DNA of 64,000 nucleotides from Thioalkalivibrio sp. ALJ3. Its GTDB lineage: Bacteria > Pseudomonadota > Gammaproteobacteria > Ectothiorhodospirales > Ectothiorhodospiraceae. The translations under genes were made by a program, and so were the position numbers. Numbering within the stretch: position 1 is the stretch's first letter; each line of letters begins with the position of its first letter. The stretch is taken from contig NZ_KB897905.1 of NCBI RefSeq assembly GCF_000377205.1, positions 740,586 to 804,585 on the forward strand, given 5' to 3'. The notes below the pieces were generated by a model. That model saw nothing but the letters and a program-made list of their open reading frames with translations. It did no database searches and had not been told where the DNA came from. Shown in pieces: positions 1-9,275 of the stretch.

Positions 1-1147
1 GGTTTCGGCCAGTGCGCCAGCGCCCGCGTCGGAGGGGCGCTCAAAGCTTTACGACATTGCCGAGACGCTGGAGCCTGGCGAGTTCCGCCGTGTCGAAACC
101 CGGCTGCCGGAAGGTGTGCCGGACATGGCGCGAATGAACAACACCCAGTGGCACGACCCGGACAAGCGCGGCACGTTCGGGGTGGGGTGGACCGACCGCC
201 ATATCTTCGATCCGGAGACCGGGCGGCTGTTCAATATCCTGATGCGGGACAATTCCGTCCGCTCGGTGACCTGGCTGGAGCCGGATCTGTCCTGGACCGG
301 CGTCGTAGCCCCGCCGGGCCTCGACTATGACGGGGGCGAACGGCGTCCGTACAACCGCCTGATGGATGGCGGTGATGGCTACATGTACTTTTCGCCGAGC
401 GAACCTCGTCGATCCGATATTGGACGTCTGGTGCGCGCCCCGTACACCGATCCGACCGCCTGGGAAGAAGTGGGTCTGGGCGCGGGCCAGGGCAATGCGC
501 ACGCGGTGGGCGACCACTCCACCGTGTGGCATCCCGATATCGAGAAATTCGTCCTCTACACGCTGGGGTCTGCCAGCTACGACCACCTGCCGGGCGACGG
601 CATCGAGGCCCACACGATGGGGCAGGTCCGTGTCTGGGGGCATGGTGACCGGGCGTGGACCTATCCCCGGAATCATCCGGACTACCGGGGCCCCGAGGGC
701 CGCACCCAGTCCTCCGGATATGGCGGGACCATGCTCTACAACCCGGTCCACCGCGAGGTACTGATCTACGGCGGGATGACCCAGTACGGTGGCAACCACC
801 GACGCGGGGCCGAGGCCACGGCCACCATCGACCGCGAGGGCCGATTCCAGCGGCACGGGGCCTCCGGACAGGCCTATGTTGCCGGCGGCAGCCGGCTGAC
901 CTATCACCCGAAGACCGGGGACTACATCCTGTTGCAGAACAATGCCCGGCAGATGTACATCGGCGATCCGCCCCGCGGCAAACCCTGGCGGCTCCTGTAC
1001 AACTGGCAAGATGTGGACTTTGCCGATCGCCCGTTTGACCGCTACGAGAACTGGCATCGGGTCACCCCGCTGCCGGGAACGGACGTGCTGATCTGGTCCG
1101 ACCTGCGCCGCGGGATCATCCTGCAGCGCCTGCCCGAAAGCGACTAG
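1..1147 (+). CDS. Hypothetical protein, 5' end outside window
   Basis: The reading frame is open from base 2 to the stop at 1145-1147, so at least 381 residues are visible and the true start lies upstream of the window. A GTG at 116 exists, but the frame upstream of it is open and protein-like, so I treat the gene as truncated by the window edge. The sequence is rich in Gly, Tyr and Trp, with short repeats such as MLYNP and LIYGG around residues 240-255 that resemble kelch or beta-propeller blades. I recognise no catalytic motif. It converges on the next gene with a 4-base gap. Membership in the exopolysaccharide locus is inferred from position only. Confidence 0.6.
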   Translation, partial: VSASAPAPASEGRSKLYDIAETLEPGEFRRVETRLPEGVPDMARMNNTQWHDPDKRGTFGVGWTDRHIFDPETGRLFNILMRDNSVRSVTWLEPDLSWTGVVAPPGLDYDGGERRPYNRLMDGGDGYMYFSPSEPRRSDIGRLVRAPYTDPTAWEEVGLGAGQGNAHAVGDHSTVWHPDIEKFVLYTLGSASYDHLPGDGIEAHTMGQVRVWGHGDRAWTYPRNHPDYRGPEGRTQSSGYGGTMLYNPVHREVLIYGGMTQYGGNHRRGAEATATIDREGRFQRHGASGQAYVAGGSRLTYHPKTGDYILLQNNARQMYIGDPPRGKPWRLLYNWQDVDFADRPFDRYENWHRVTPLPGTDVLIWSDLRRGIILQRLPESD

Positions 1148-1151
1148 GCGC

Positions 1152-3071
1152 TCAGTCGCCCCAGCCGAGCGTCAGCCGATGGGCGTAGGGGCCCGGGTGC
1201 AAGGGCTTGGGCGGCAATGCGCAGCCCAGCCCCGGGATTGTCGAGGGCAGCGGAACACTGACGATCGAGGGCCCGGAGGCAGGAAACAGGACCTCGGTCC
1301 ACTGGCGTGTCAGGGGGTCCTGCTGCTGAAAGCGCCGCGCGGGGGGAGGTTGATCGGCGACCAGCGCATGGCCACCCGGATTCAGGTAGTGGACCGGATC
1401 TTCACCCCGGCATTCGAGCCGGATCTCCTGGCGCAGTGAGGGTCCCGCGGGGTCAAGCCACAGCGTGATGGCCCCGAACAGGGCCGACGAGCGTGGGCGT
1501 CGCAAGGCCGCGCCGCGCCCCAGGGCCCCGTCGAACCAGCGCCAGTCCAGCGCCGCAAGGCCGCGCCTCCAGAGGGTGCGGGCCGCTGCGCGCACCACGG
1601 GCACCGCCCGGCCGCCGTCCAGCTGTATTCGCACGGCAGGCGCCGCCGCGTCGACCGCAACCGAGCGAAAATCCGCCAGGGCCCAGAGCTGGTCCCCAAT
1701 CTGAAACAGGGGTACCCACCCGGCCAGGGCCGGGCTGCGCGACAATGATTCGGCGCTGACCCTCACCGGTGGCGGGCACAAGACCCGGTCGCGATAGCGG
1801 ACATGAACGGGCTGACCGCCTGCGTAGCGCAACTCGGCTGTATCTCGGCTGTAGGCCTGGGGCGCCTGCCCGCGGGTACTGATGATGGCGCACAAGTCCG
1901 GCCCCGCCTGGGCGCGCAGCACACCCGCCTGAGCGTCCTGCTGGCAGACATCTGTGCGCCCTCCTGCCCACTGGAGGCCCGCGATCTCTCCGGGGATCCC
2001 GTGGCGACGCTGCCGGTCGCTGGCCCAGGCCAGGAGTGCCGCCGCCCAGGCGTTGTAGACCGACAGATGCATGTAGTCGTCCCATCCTGCAGGGCGGGTT
2101 CCGGCTTCGGAAACACGATCCGCGGGCGTCAGATCCAGCAGCCCGTCGATCCGGCGTTGCCGTTCCCACCGTCTCAGGACGCCACGCAGCGCTCGCCCTG
2201 GCGGGGTATCCGCCTGCTCGGCGCCGGCCAGCCCGAGGAGCTGCAGACTGGCCACCAGACAGGCATCGCCGAACAGGGAGTGTGTGCTGCGGCCGAGGCC
2301 ACCTGCGTATTCTCCGCCATCCCAGGTCAGGGCGACCCAGCCATAGAGCTGCTGGGTGATGTTCGCCAAGGCAGGCGCGCGCGTATAACGCACCGCGATC
2401 GAGGCGATCAGCAAGGCCTTGTGGTGGTAGGCCATCGGGGTGGCCACGCCGTGTGGGTCGGGTCGGGCAGGAAAATCGATGAACCCGCCGCGAGCGCTCG
2501 TCCAGCGCTCCAGAAGCGTGATCAGCCGTTGTGCCGCTCGCTCCCGCGGGTGACCGGGCTGGGCCTCGATGAGACGGCACAGCTGCGCCAGCAAGGTCCA
2601 GTTGTTCGAAGGATAGTGGCGGTCCAGGCGACACCGCTGCAGAGCCTCGTCGAGCATCGTTTCGAGGGCTGGCGTGACGGGTTGTGCCCCGGTAATCACT
2701 CGCTCCCGCAACAGCAGCAGCAACAGCCGGTTGAAGGGTGCGTGGCCGGCACGGCTGCCACAGCGATCGAGCCAGGCCCGCAGGGCCCAGCCCCACTGTT
2801 CCATTTCGGGGCCGCCCTGCAGGTACAACGCCAGCGCGGCGCTGGTCTGACCGTAGTGATCGGCAGGGCTCGGGCGTTGTTCGAGGGCATCCCAAAGTCC
2901 GGTGTCCGGGCGTACATGAGCCGCAACCGCCTGGGTCAGGCGGTCGACCCAGGGCTGGAGCACGGAAGCGCCCAAGGTTGCGACCTCACTCACGAGGGGC
3001 GAACCGGGTCGGGAAACACGATGCCCGGCGCAACATGTGTCAGCGCGAGGTCCCGGGTGCCTCTGTCGCAT
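1152..3071 (-). CDS. Hypothetical protein, possible alpha/alpha-toroid (heparinase/lyase-like) protein
   Basis: This 639-residue frame follows the O-ligase-like gene and overlaps its end by 32 bases if the ATG at 3071 is used. GTG codons at 3017 and 2993 are alternative starts that would shorten or remove the overlap, and none has a clear ribosome binding site. Residues about 30-370 look all-helical, with repeated Trp/Leu-rich helices and a WDDYMHLSVYNAW segment. The C-terminal 220 residues look beta-rich. That layout resembles heparinase II/III-type polysaccharide lyases, but I cannot point to catalytic residues, so the assignment is weak. It is probably co-transcribed with the upstream membrane ligase and may act on the exported polymer. 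Confidence 0.55.
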   Translation of the reverse strand: MRQRHPGPRADTCCAGHRVSRPGSPLVSEVATLGASVLQPWVDRLTQAVAAHVRPDTGLWDALEQRPSPADHYGQTSAALALYLQGGPEMEQWGWALRAWLDRCGSRAGHAPFNRLLLLLLRERVITGAQPVTPALETMLDEALQRCRLDRHYPSNNWTLLAQLCRLIEAQPGHPRERAAQRLITLLERWTSARGGFIDFPARPDPHGVATPMAYHHKALLIASIAVRYTRAPALANITQQLYGWVALTWDGGEYAGGLGRSTHSLFGDACLVASLQLLGLAGAEQADTPPGRALRGVLRRWERQRRIDGLLDLTPADRVSEAGTRPAGWDDYMHLSVYNAWAAALLAWASDRQRRHGIPGEIAGLQWAGGRTDVCQQDAQAGVLRAQAGPDLCAIISTRGQAPQAYSRDTAELRYAGGQPVHVRYRDRVLCPPPVRVSAESLSRSPALAGWVPLFQIGDQLWALADFRSVAVDAAAPAVRIQLDGGRAVPVVRAAARTLWRRGLAALDWRWFDGALGRGAALRRPRSSALFGAITLWLDPAGPSLRQEIRLECRGEDPVHYLNPGGHALVADQPPPARRFQQQDPLTRQWTEVLFPASGPSIVSVPLPSTIPGLGCALPPKPLHPGPYAHRLTLGWGD

Positions 3072-4431
3072 TGTCGTGCGCGGCAGTCCCCGGGAAATAG
3101 TCCGTCGCGGTGTGTGCGGGTGCGGGCGCCTCGGCGACCCGCGGTGCCTCCTCCAGTTCGCGGCGCATGATGACGGCCAGGGCGATGAACGCGAACAACA
3201 GGTTGAAGTAGATCACGTCGAGGAATGTCCCGGCGGCCAGGTAGCCGACCAGGCCTATCTGGATTGCCCACGCGTATTCCGCCAGCCAGACCTGCCCGGT
3301 CACGGCCCGCGCACGCTTGCGGATCCGGTTCAGCGTAAAGAACGTGAAGCCGACCAGTAGCAGGAAGGTCGCGAGGCCGCCAAAGCCGTGTTCACCCATC
3401 AGACCGAAATAGATGCTGTGCGGCGAGAGCACATGGCGCCAGTCCCCCTCGAAGTTCGCGTAGCGGACCCACCAGTCGTACCCGAGGTGGTGGTTGCGGA
3501 AGCCCATTCCGGTCAGGGGCCGTTCGGTGGCCATGTTCCAGTTCACGCCCCAGGCCTGGATGCGCTGCATGGCGGAACGGTCTTCTTCGTAGGTCTCGAT
3601 GGTGCCCCAGCGATCGAGCAGGCGATCGGGAGCAGTGACTCCGATGACCCCGAAGACCAGCACGCCGACCATCACCATCGCCAGTTTGTGGCGCATATGC
3701 CAGAACAGGAACGGGGCCACCACCAGGATCCCGAGCAGGGCCCCGCGAGAGTAGGTCGCGAGGATCGCGATCGCGGTCAGCCAGAAGACGCCGTAGATGG
3801 CCCAGCTGATCGGCCGGTAGAAGCGCTCCATGCCGGGAATCTCGAGATCCACCCAGCGCTCGCGGAACAGCCGCGCACTGACCAGAATCAGCGGCAGCAC
3901 CATCACCATCGCCAGCCCGATGTAGGTATTCCCGGAAAGGTAGGAACCGGGCGGACCCAGCACCATGAACTGGCCGCCCGTAGAAAGCGTGAACAGCCCC
4001 CCCTTGAATCCGTAAAAGGCGATCGAGAATGTAATAACTAATAACAACCAGACTATACGAAGCTGACCAAATATCAGCATGGGTGTGATAAATGTAATCA
4101 GCAGGATCTTAAAAACGTGCTGCCAGAAGTCCCATGCACCGCTGGGATTTACCGCAAAATACGAAGTCATGGTGATGTAGCCGAGAAAAACCCAGAGCAT
4201 CACCATTTCGCGGGTCATCGGCATTGGGCGCCGATCCTTGGCCAAGAACAGCGCTGCAATCGTGGTCATGCCGATCACAGCGGCCACGGGGAAGCTGCGC
4301 ATGAACGACCAGGTGAGGCCGTGCGGGGCCATAAGGCCCACCCAGAACCAGGCAGGGATGCCAACCCAGGGCCTTGCCAGGATCACCGGGATCAACACCA
4401 TAATTATAAAAAACAGCAGGTAGTCGCGCAT
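3040..4431 (-). CDS. O-antigen ligase/polymerase-like membrane protein, exosortase A system-associated
   Basis: The 463-residue product starts at the ATG at 4431 with MRDYLLFF; the frame extends further upstream, but that part is Cys-rich and not protein-like. It has about ten to twelve hydrophobic membrane segments. A large periplasmic loop holds the ligase-type signature PHSIYFGLMGEHG, and SRGALLG lies ahead of it. This is the architecture of Wzy/WaaL-type O-antigen ligases, and in XrtA loci the family is called a putative O-glycosylation ligase (TIGR03097). The expected role is transfer or polymerisation of lipid-linked glycan at the outer face of the inner membrane. It is transcribed leftward, divergent from the acyl-CoA ligase. 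Confidence 0.88.
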   Translation of the reverse strand: MRDYLLFFIIMVLIPVILARPWVGIPAWFWVGLMAPHGLTWSFMRSFPVAAVIGMTTIAALFLAKDRRPMPMTREMVMLWVFLGYITMTSYFAVNPSGAWDFWQHVFKILLITFITPMLIFGQLRIVWLLLVITFSIAFYGFKGGLFTLSTGGQFMVLGPPGSYLSGNTYIGLAMVMVLPLILVSARLFRERWVDLEIPGMERFYRPISWAIYGVFWLTAIAILATYSRGALLGILVVAPFLFWHMRHKLAMVMVGVLVFGVIGVTAPDRLLDRWGTIETYEEDRSAMQRIQAWGVNWNMATERPLTGMGFRNHHLGYDWWVRYANFEGDWRHVLSPHSIYFGLMGEHGFGGLATFLLLVGFTFFTLNRIRKRARAVTGQVWLAEYAWAIQIGLVGYLAAGTFLDVIYFNLLFAFIALAVIMRRELEEAPRVAEAPAPAHTATDYFPGTAAHDNATEAPGTSR

Positions 4432-4621
4432 TCCAGAGAATTCCGCTATACAGCAGTACGGGTGTGTCGCGACACATCGCGAACACGTGAACGTGGCAAT
4501 ATGATTCAGCCCACTCGAAGAGTAGCCTATTTGTAGAACGTTTGGGTATTTTTGCAAAAGATTCGTAATACACTGCACGCCAGAGCATTTGATCCTCAGA
4601 TTGAAGGAGTCCACCCTGATC
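4432..4621. promoter_or_regulatory. Divergent promoter region with a 14-bp perfect palindrome
   Basis: These 190 bases separate the divergent O-ligase-like and acyl-CoA ligase genes and are more AT-rich than the flanks, especially 4525-4575. A perfect 14-bp palindrome, TGTGTCGCGACACA, lies at 4463-4476, about 30 bases upstream of the leftward start codon. That is a plausible operator position. I could not settle on a convincing -35/-10 pair on either strand. The rightward gene has GGAG at 4606-4609, 12 bases before its ATG. Confidence 0.4.
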
Positions 4622-6220
4622 ATGCGTCCCACGACCCTGCTGCACGATGGCGTCCTGCATAGCGCCGAGCGAACCCCAATGGCCTCGGCGATTACGCATC
4701 GGGGCGTCACGCAGTCCTACGAGGCGCTCGCCAGCGACATCGAGAATGCGGCACAGCGGCTTCTGGCAGCGGGAGTCCGGCGACACGACCGGGTGGCCGT
4801 GTATCTGGACAAATGCCCGGAAGCAGTACACGCGATGTTCGGAGCCTCGCGGGCTGGCGCGGTGATGGTCCCGGTCAACCCGCTGCTGAAGGCCTCGCAA
4901 GTCGCGCACATCCTCCAGGACTGCAAGGTACGGGTCCTGGTGACATCCGCGACACGCTATGCCGCACTGCGGGATGTCCTGGCGCAATGTCCGGATCTGG
5001 ACACGATCCTGCTCGTGGACACACTGCCTGACGCCGGCGCATCGGGTGGTGCGCAACTGGCTGCCTGGCAATCCAGGACGGATTTCGGGATGGGGCCGTC
5101 GGCACACCGGGTCATCGATACGGACATGGCGGCCATTCTGTATACCTCCGGCAGCACCGGGCGGCCCAAGGGTGTGGTGCTGTCGCACCGCAACCTGGTG
5201 GCCGGAGCGCAAAGCGTCGCGCATTACCTGCACAATCGTGCGGAGGACCGCATCCTCTGCGTACTGCCGTTCAGCTTCGATTATGGCTTCAGTCAGTTGA
5301 CGACCGCGTTCCTGACCGGGGCCCATGCCACGCTGCTCAATTACCTCCTGCCTCGCGATGTGATCAAGGCGGTGGGTCAGGGCGGGATCACCGGGCTGGC
5401 GGCGGTGCCACCGTTGTGGATCCAGCTCGCCGAGATGGAGTGGCCGGAGGCGGCACGGCGATCCCTGCGCTACATCACAAACTCGGGTGGCGCGATGCCC
5501 CTGAAGACCCTGAGACGCTTGCGGGCGCATCTGCCGCGTACCCAGGTGTATCTGATGTACGGGCTCACGGAGGCCTTTCGTTCCACCTATCTGCCGCCCG
5601 AGGAGGTCGATCGTCGCCCCGACTCGATGGGGCGGGCGATACCCAATGCCGAGATCATGGTCGTGCGCGAGGACGGCAGCCGTTGCGCACCCGGAGAACC
5701 GGGTGAACTGGTCCATCGCGGGGCCCTGGTCGCGATGGGCTACTGGAATGATGCCGTCCGCACGGCGGAGCGCTTCCGGCCCGCGCCGGGGCAGCCCGGT
5801 GGCGTGCCGGGCCAGGAGATGGCCGTATGGTCCGGCGATACGGTGCGCATGGACGAGGACGGATATCTGTACTTCGTCGGCCGGCGCGACGAGATGATCA
5901 AGACCTCGGGGTACCGGGTGAGCCCGGTGGAGATCGAAGAGGTTGCCTATGCAACGGGGCTGGTGACCGAGGGAGCCGCGTTGGGCATCGCGCATCCGCA
6001 ACTGGGCCAGGCGGTGGTCCTGGTGGTGTTGCCACACGACCCTGCGGTGACCCATGACCAGATTCTGGCCCTTCTGCGCGAGCGCCTGCCCGCCTTTATG
6101 GTGCCCACCCACCTGGAGTTGCGGACCGAGCCCCTGCCCCGCAATGGCAATGGCAAGATCGACCGCAAGGCGCTGGCGCTGGAGTTCGAAGGCCTGTTTC
6201 AGGAGGTCGCCCTGCCATGA
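4622..6220 (+). CDS. Acyl-CoA ligase (AMP-forming), exosortase A system-associated
   Basis: This 532-residue protein belongs to the ANL superfamily that activates a carboxylic acid as acyl-AMP and transfers it to CoA or a carrier. The ATP-binding loop YTSGSTGRPKG is near residue 174, the GLTEAF (A5-type) motif near 312, the hinge region YFVGRRDEMIKTSGYR near 420, and the catalytic lysine in NGNGKIDRK near 508. ATG 4622 is chosen over the frame's upstream ATT because it follows GGAG at 4606-4609 and aligns with the family N-terminus. The 3' end overlaps the decarboxylase start by ATGA, so the two are translationally coupled. The pair matches TIGR03098/TIGR03099 of XrtA loci; the natural substrate is unknown. 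Confidence 0.92.
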   Translation: MRPTTLLHDGVLHSAERTPMASAITHRGVTQSYEALASDIENAAQRLLAAGVRRHDRVAVYLDKCPEAVHAMFGASRAGAVMVPVNPLLKASQVAHILQDCKVRVLVTSATRYAALRDVLAQCPDLDTILLVDTLPDAGASGGAQLAAWQSRTDFGMGPSAHRVIDTDMAAILYTSGSTGRPKGVVLSHRNLVAGAQSVAHYLHNRAEDRILCVLPFSFDYGFSQLTTAFLTGAHATLLNYLLPRDVIKAVGQGGITGLAAVPPLWIQLAEMEWPEAARRSLRYITNSGGAMPLKTLRRLRAHLPRTQVYLMYGLTEAFRSTYLPPEEVDRRPDSMGRAIPNAEIMVVREDGSRCAPGEPGELVHRGALVAMGYWNDAVRTAERFRPAPGQPGGVPGQEMAVWSGDTVRMDEDGYLYFVGRRDEMIKTSGYRVSPVEIEEVAYATGLVTEGAALGIAHPQLGQAVVLVVLPHDPAVTHDQILALLRERLPAFMVPTHLELRTEPLPRNGNGKIDRKALALEFEGLFQEVALP

Positions 6221-7467
6221 ACCGGGAGGTGTCCCTAACGCCCGCCCCTCGTCATGCAGCAATGGCCGCCTTCGAGGTACGTGAGCGCTCGCTGCTGATC
6301 GGCGGTGTGCCCCTGCCCGAAGTCGCCCGCCGCGCGGGGCGGACCCCGTTCTATGCCTACGATCGACAGGTCATGACCCGCCGCGTCCAGGCCCTGCGCG
6401 AGGCCCTGCCCCGGGACCTGTCGGTGCACTATGCGATGAAGGCGAATCCGATGCCGGCGGTGGTCGGCCATATGGCCTCGCTGGTTGACGGTCTGGACGT
6501 GGCTTCCGGGCGCGAGCTGCAGATCGCCCTGGATGCCGGGGTATCCGCGGCCGATATCAGCTTCGCCGGGCCGGGCAAGTCCCCGGCGGAGCTGGAGATG
6601 GCGGTAGCCGCAGGGATCACGATCCACCTCGAATCCGAGACCGAACTGACGCGAGTGGCGGTGATCGCCGAGCGCACCGGCAAGACCCCCTGCGTCGCGG
6701 TGCGTGTGAACCCCGACTTCGAGTTGAAGACCTCGGGCATGAAGATGAGTGGTGGGCCCAAGGTATTCGGCGTGGATGCCGAATGCGTGCCCGAGATGCT
6801 GGGGCGCATTGACGAACTGGGGCTGCACTTTCGCGGCTTTCACATCTTTTCCGGCTCGCAGAACCTGCGCGCCGAGTCGCTGGTGGAGGCCCAGGGCCTG
6901 ACCCTCGACCTAGCATTGCGCCTGGCCGACCATGCCCCGGGGCCGGTGGAGACCCTGAACATCGGGGGCGGTTTTGGCATCCCCTATTTCCCGGGCGATC
7001 AGCCGCTGACCCTGGGGCCCATCGCCGAGCAGCTCGAGCAACGCCTGCCGGAGGTGCGTGCGCGGATGCCGCGGGCCGAGATCATCCTCGAGCTGGGTCG
7101 CTACCTGGTGGGGGAGGCGGGCGTTTACGTGGCCGAGATACTGGACCGCAAGGTCTCGCGCGGCCGGGTGTTCCTCGTTACCAACGGGGGCCTTCATCAT
7201 CACCTGGCGGCCTCGGGCAATTTTGGCCAGGTGATCCGCAAGAACTACCCGGTCGCCATCGGCAACCGCATGGGCGAGACCAACACCGAAGTCGTGGACG
7301 TCGTCGGACCACTGTGCACGCCGCTGGACGTCCTTGGCCAGCAGGTGGAACTGCCCCGCGCGGAGATTGGCGATCTGGTGGTGGTTTTCCAGTCCGGTGC
7401 CTACGGGTACACGGCCAGCCCCAGAGGCTTTCTTAGCCACCCGGAACCCGCGGAGATCCTGGTCTGA
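6217..7467 (+). CDS. Pyridoxal-dependent decarboxylase, exosortase A system-associated
   Basis: The 416-residue product is a fold-type III PLP enzyme of the diaminopimelate/ornithine decarboxylase family. The PLP lysine lies in YAMKANP near residue 74. The glycine-rich phosphate-binding segment IGGGFGIPYF is near residue 249, and the C-terminal active-site region QSGAYGYTASPRGFLSH is intact. It corresponds to the XrtA-associated decarboxylase (TIGR03099), not to lysA: it is coupled by ATGA to the acyl-CoA ligase and lies within the polysaccharide locus. It probably makes an amine or amino-acid-derived substituent for the exopolysaccharide, but substrate and product are not shown by the sequence. 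It converges with the ABC exporter 8 bases downstream. Confidence 0.92.
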   Translation: MNREVSLTPAPRHAAMAAFEVRERSLLIGGVPLPEVARRAGRTPFYAYDRQVMTRRVQALREALPRDLSVHYAMKANPMPAVVGHMASLVDGLDVASGRELQIALDAGVSAADISFAGPGKSPAELEMAVAAGITIHLESETELTRVAVIAERTGKTPCVAVRVNPDFELKTSGMKMSGGPKVFGVDAECVPEMLGRIDELGLHFRGFHIFSGSQNLRAESLVEAQGLTLDLALRLADHAPGPVETLNIGGGFGIPYFPGDQPLTLGPIAEQLEQRLPEVRARMPRAEIILELGRYLVGEAGVYVAEILDRKVSRGRVFLVTNGGLHHHLAASGNFGQVIRKNYPVAIGNRMGETNTEVVDVVGPLCTPLDVLGQQVELPRAEIGDLVVVFQSGAYGYTASPRGFLSHPEPAEILV

Positions 7468-7475
7468 GGCAGCCG

Positions 7476-9275
7476 TCAGGCGTGACCGGCGGCCAGTTGC
7501 TGGAAGTGCGTGCTGCCATCGGCGAGCATCTCCCAGCTGCCCTGGTCGACCAGCCGTCCGTCCTTGAGCACGTAAATACGGTTGCAGGGCTTGACGGTGC
7601 TGAGCCGGTGCGCGACCAGGATGATCGTTTTGTTTCCGCTCAGGTTGTGGATGGCGTCCATCACGGCACGCTCCGTGGCGTTGTCCAGGGCGCTGGTCGC
7701 CTCGTCGAAGAACAGCACCGCCGGGTCGCGGTAGAGGGCCCGGGCGATGCCGATCCGCTGGCGCTGCCCGCCGGACAGGCGTGTCCCGCGTTCGCCGATC
7801 AGGGTGTCGTAACCCTGCGGGAGGTCGTTCACCACGAAGTCATGCAGGTTCGCCAGGCGTGCGGCCCGCTCCACCGCAGCATGATCAATCTCGGCCTCCG
7901 GTACGCCCAGAGCGATATTGGCGGCGACGCTCTGGTCGGCCAGAAAGATGTGCTGCGGAACATACCCGAGCGCCGCCTGCCATTGGCGCACGCTCGCTGC
8001 GGTTAGTGGCTGGCCGTCGACGAGAATCGTGCCCTCGTCGGGTTCCAGCAGTCCCAGCAGCAAGTCCACCAGTGTGCTCTTGCCGGCCCCGGATGATCCC
8101 ACCAGGCCAATGGTCGTGCGGGCGGGGATTTCCAGCGAGAGTTTGTCCAGCGCGGGGCGGTCATGCTGTGGATAGCGATACGTCACGCCCTCGACCCGAA
8201 TCGCCCGTTGCAAGGCCAGCGCAGGAGCGGCCCCGTCGTGCAGGGGCAGGATGTCGCCGCCGCGGTCGCCCAGATCCTTAAGGATGTTGTCGACGGCCGC
8301 AAAGTTGAAGCGCAGGGCCGCCACGTTCTGAAAGACCTTCTGGAAAGCGGGAATCAGCTGCTTGCCCGCCAGCGCATACAGGCCGAGCAGGGGGAGGGCC
8401 TGGGCCAGCCCCCCGTCGCCTGCCATCAGGTACAGCACGAGTAGCAGTACGCCGCCGAAGGCGATCGCCTCGATTGCGTATTGCGGGGTGTCCTGCAGGA
8501 GCACCGCGTTTGCCTGGTGCCGGGCATAGCGCCTGGACGGGTGGCGGTAGCGTTCCAGGTAGTCACGCTCGCGTCCCAGCAGTCGGATCTCCTTGGCGCC
8601 CGCGAAGGCCTCGGCCGCTGCGGTGAAGCGTTCGCGGTTGGCCTCTACCCGGTCTTGCCCGATCCGGTTCAGCCAGATCCGGGCCACGACGTAGATGGCC
8701 GCATAGACGCTGCCCAAGCCCAGGGCCACGGTGAGCGCGAGCCACGGCTCCACCAGGATGAGCAGGACGATAATCGAGAGCGCCAGCAGGCCCTGGCTGA
8801 CCAGACGCATGGCCGGCATCAGCGCGCCACTGATCGCGTGCGTGGTCTCCTGCAGGATCGTCTTGGCCAGATCGCCGGAATTGCGGTGCAGAAAGAAGGT
8901 AAAGGGTCGCCGCAGGTAGTCGCCCATCAGGCGGCGCGACAGCTCGTATTGCTGCATGTGGGAGAAGCGGGTGATCGACCACTGCGTCAGCGCTTGCAGC
9001 AGCGTCCCGAACATGAACATTACAAATGCTGCCACGCCCAGAAAGTAGAGGAACTCTCCGGTCGACGCGAACCCGAGGGTGCTGTACGCCTGACTCAAGA
9101 GTGCGTGTTCATGAACCATGTCAGGGTCCGACAACACGGCGAGAAACGGCATGATCGCAGCGACACCCACGGTCTGCATGAATGCCGTGATGATCATCAG
9201 GATCACCAGGAGCCCTACCTTGCGCCGATCCCGGGGGTGCAAAAGTGCATTCAGCTTGCGCAAGGTCCTGAACAT
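7476..9275 (-). CDS. ABC transporter, fused permease/ATPase (MsbA/PglK-type exporter)
   Basis: The 599-residue product has an N-terminal six-helix exporter domain (about residues 20-310) and a C-terminal nucleotide-binding domain. The ATPase shows Walker A GSSGAGKST, the signature LSGGQRQRIGIARAL, Walker B VLFFDEATSALD and the H-loop VAHRLST. Such half-size exporters flip lipid-linked oligosaccharides or lipid A across the inner membrane. No Wzx-type flippase is visible in this window, so this is the best candidate to flip the undecaprenyl-linked repeat unit; that role is inference. It is a monocistronic leftward gene with about 195 bases of its own upstream sequence before the MITE-like element. 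Confidence 0.9.
   Translation of the reverse strand: MFRTLRKLNALLHPRDRRKVGLLVILMIITAFMQTVGVAAIMPFLAVLSDPDMVHEHALLSQAYSTLGFASTGEFLYFLGVAAFVMFMFGTLLQALTQWSITRFSHMQQYELSRRLMGDYLRRPFTFFLHRNSGDLAKTILQETTHAISGALMPAMRLVSQGLLALSIIVLLILVEPWLALTVALGLGSVYAAIYVVARIWLNRIGQDRVEANRERFTAAAEAFAGAKEIRLLGRERDYLERYRHPSRRYARHQANAVLLQDTPQYAIEAIAFGGVLLLVLYLMAGDGGLAQALPLLGLYALAGKQLIPAFQKVFQNVAALRFNFAAVDNILKDLGDRGGDILPLHDGAAPALALQRAIRVEGVTYRYPQHDRPALDKLSLEIPARTTIGLVGSSGAGKSTLVDLLLGLLEPDEGTILVDGQPLTAASVRQWQAALGYVPQHIFLADQSVAANIALGVPEAEIDHAAVERAARLANLHDFVVNDLPQGYDTLIGERGTRLSGGQRQRIGIARALYRDPAVLFFDEATSALDNATERAVMDAIHNLSGNKTIILVAHRLSTVKPCNRIYVLKDGRLVDQGSWEMLADGSTHFQQLAAGHA

Noticed and set aside
1803..3170. 455-codon plus-strand frame opposite the 639-aa protein
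   Set aside because: Antisense shadow of a GC-rich gene, with no recognisable domain and no ribosome site. The minus-strand frame is longer and has a coherent helical/beta layout.
4109..6262. 717-codon minus-strand open frame opposite the acyl-CoA ligase and decarboxylase start
   Set aside because: It runs antisense to two genes with complete, well-spaced family motifs; its translation is low-complexity His/Gln/Arg-rich sequence typical of the complement of GC-rich genes.
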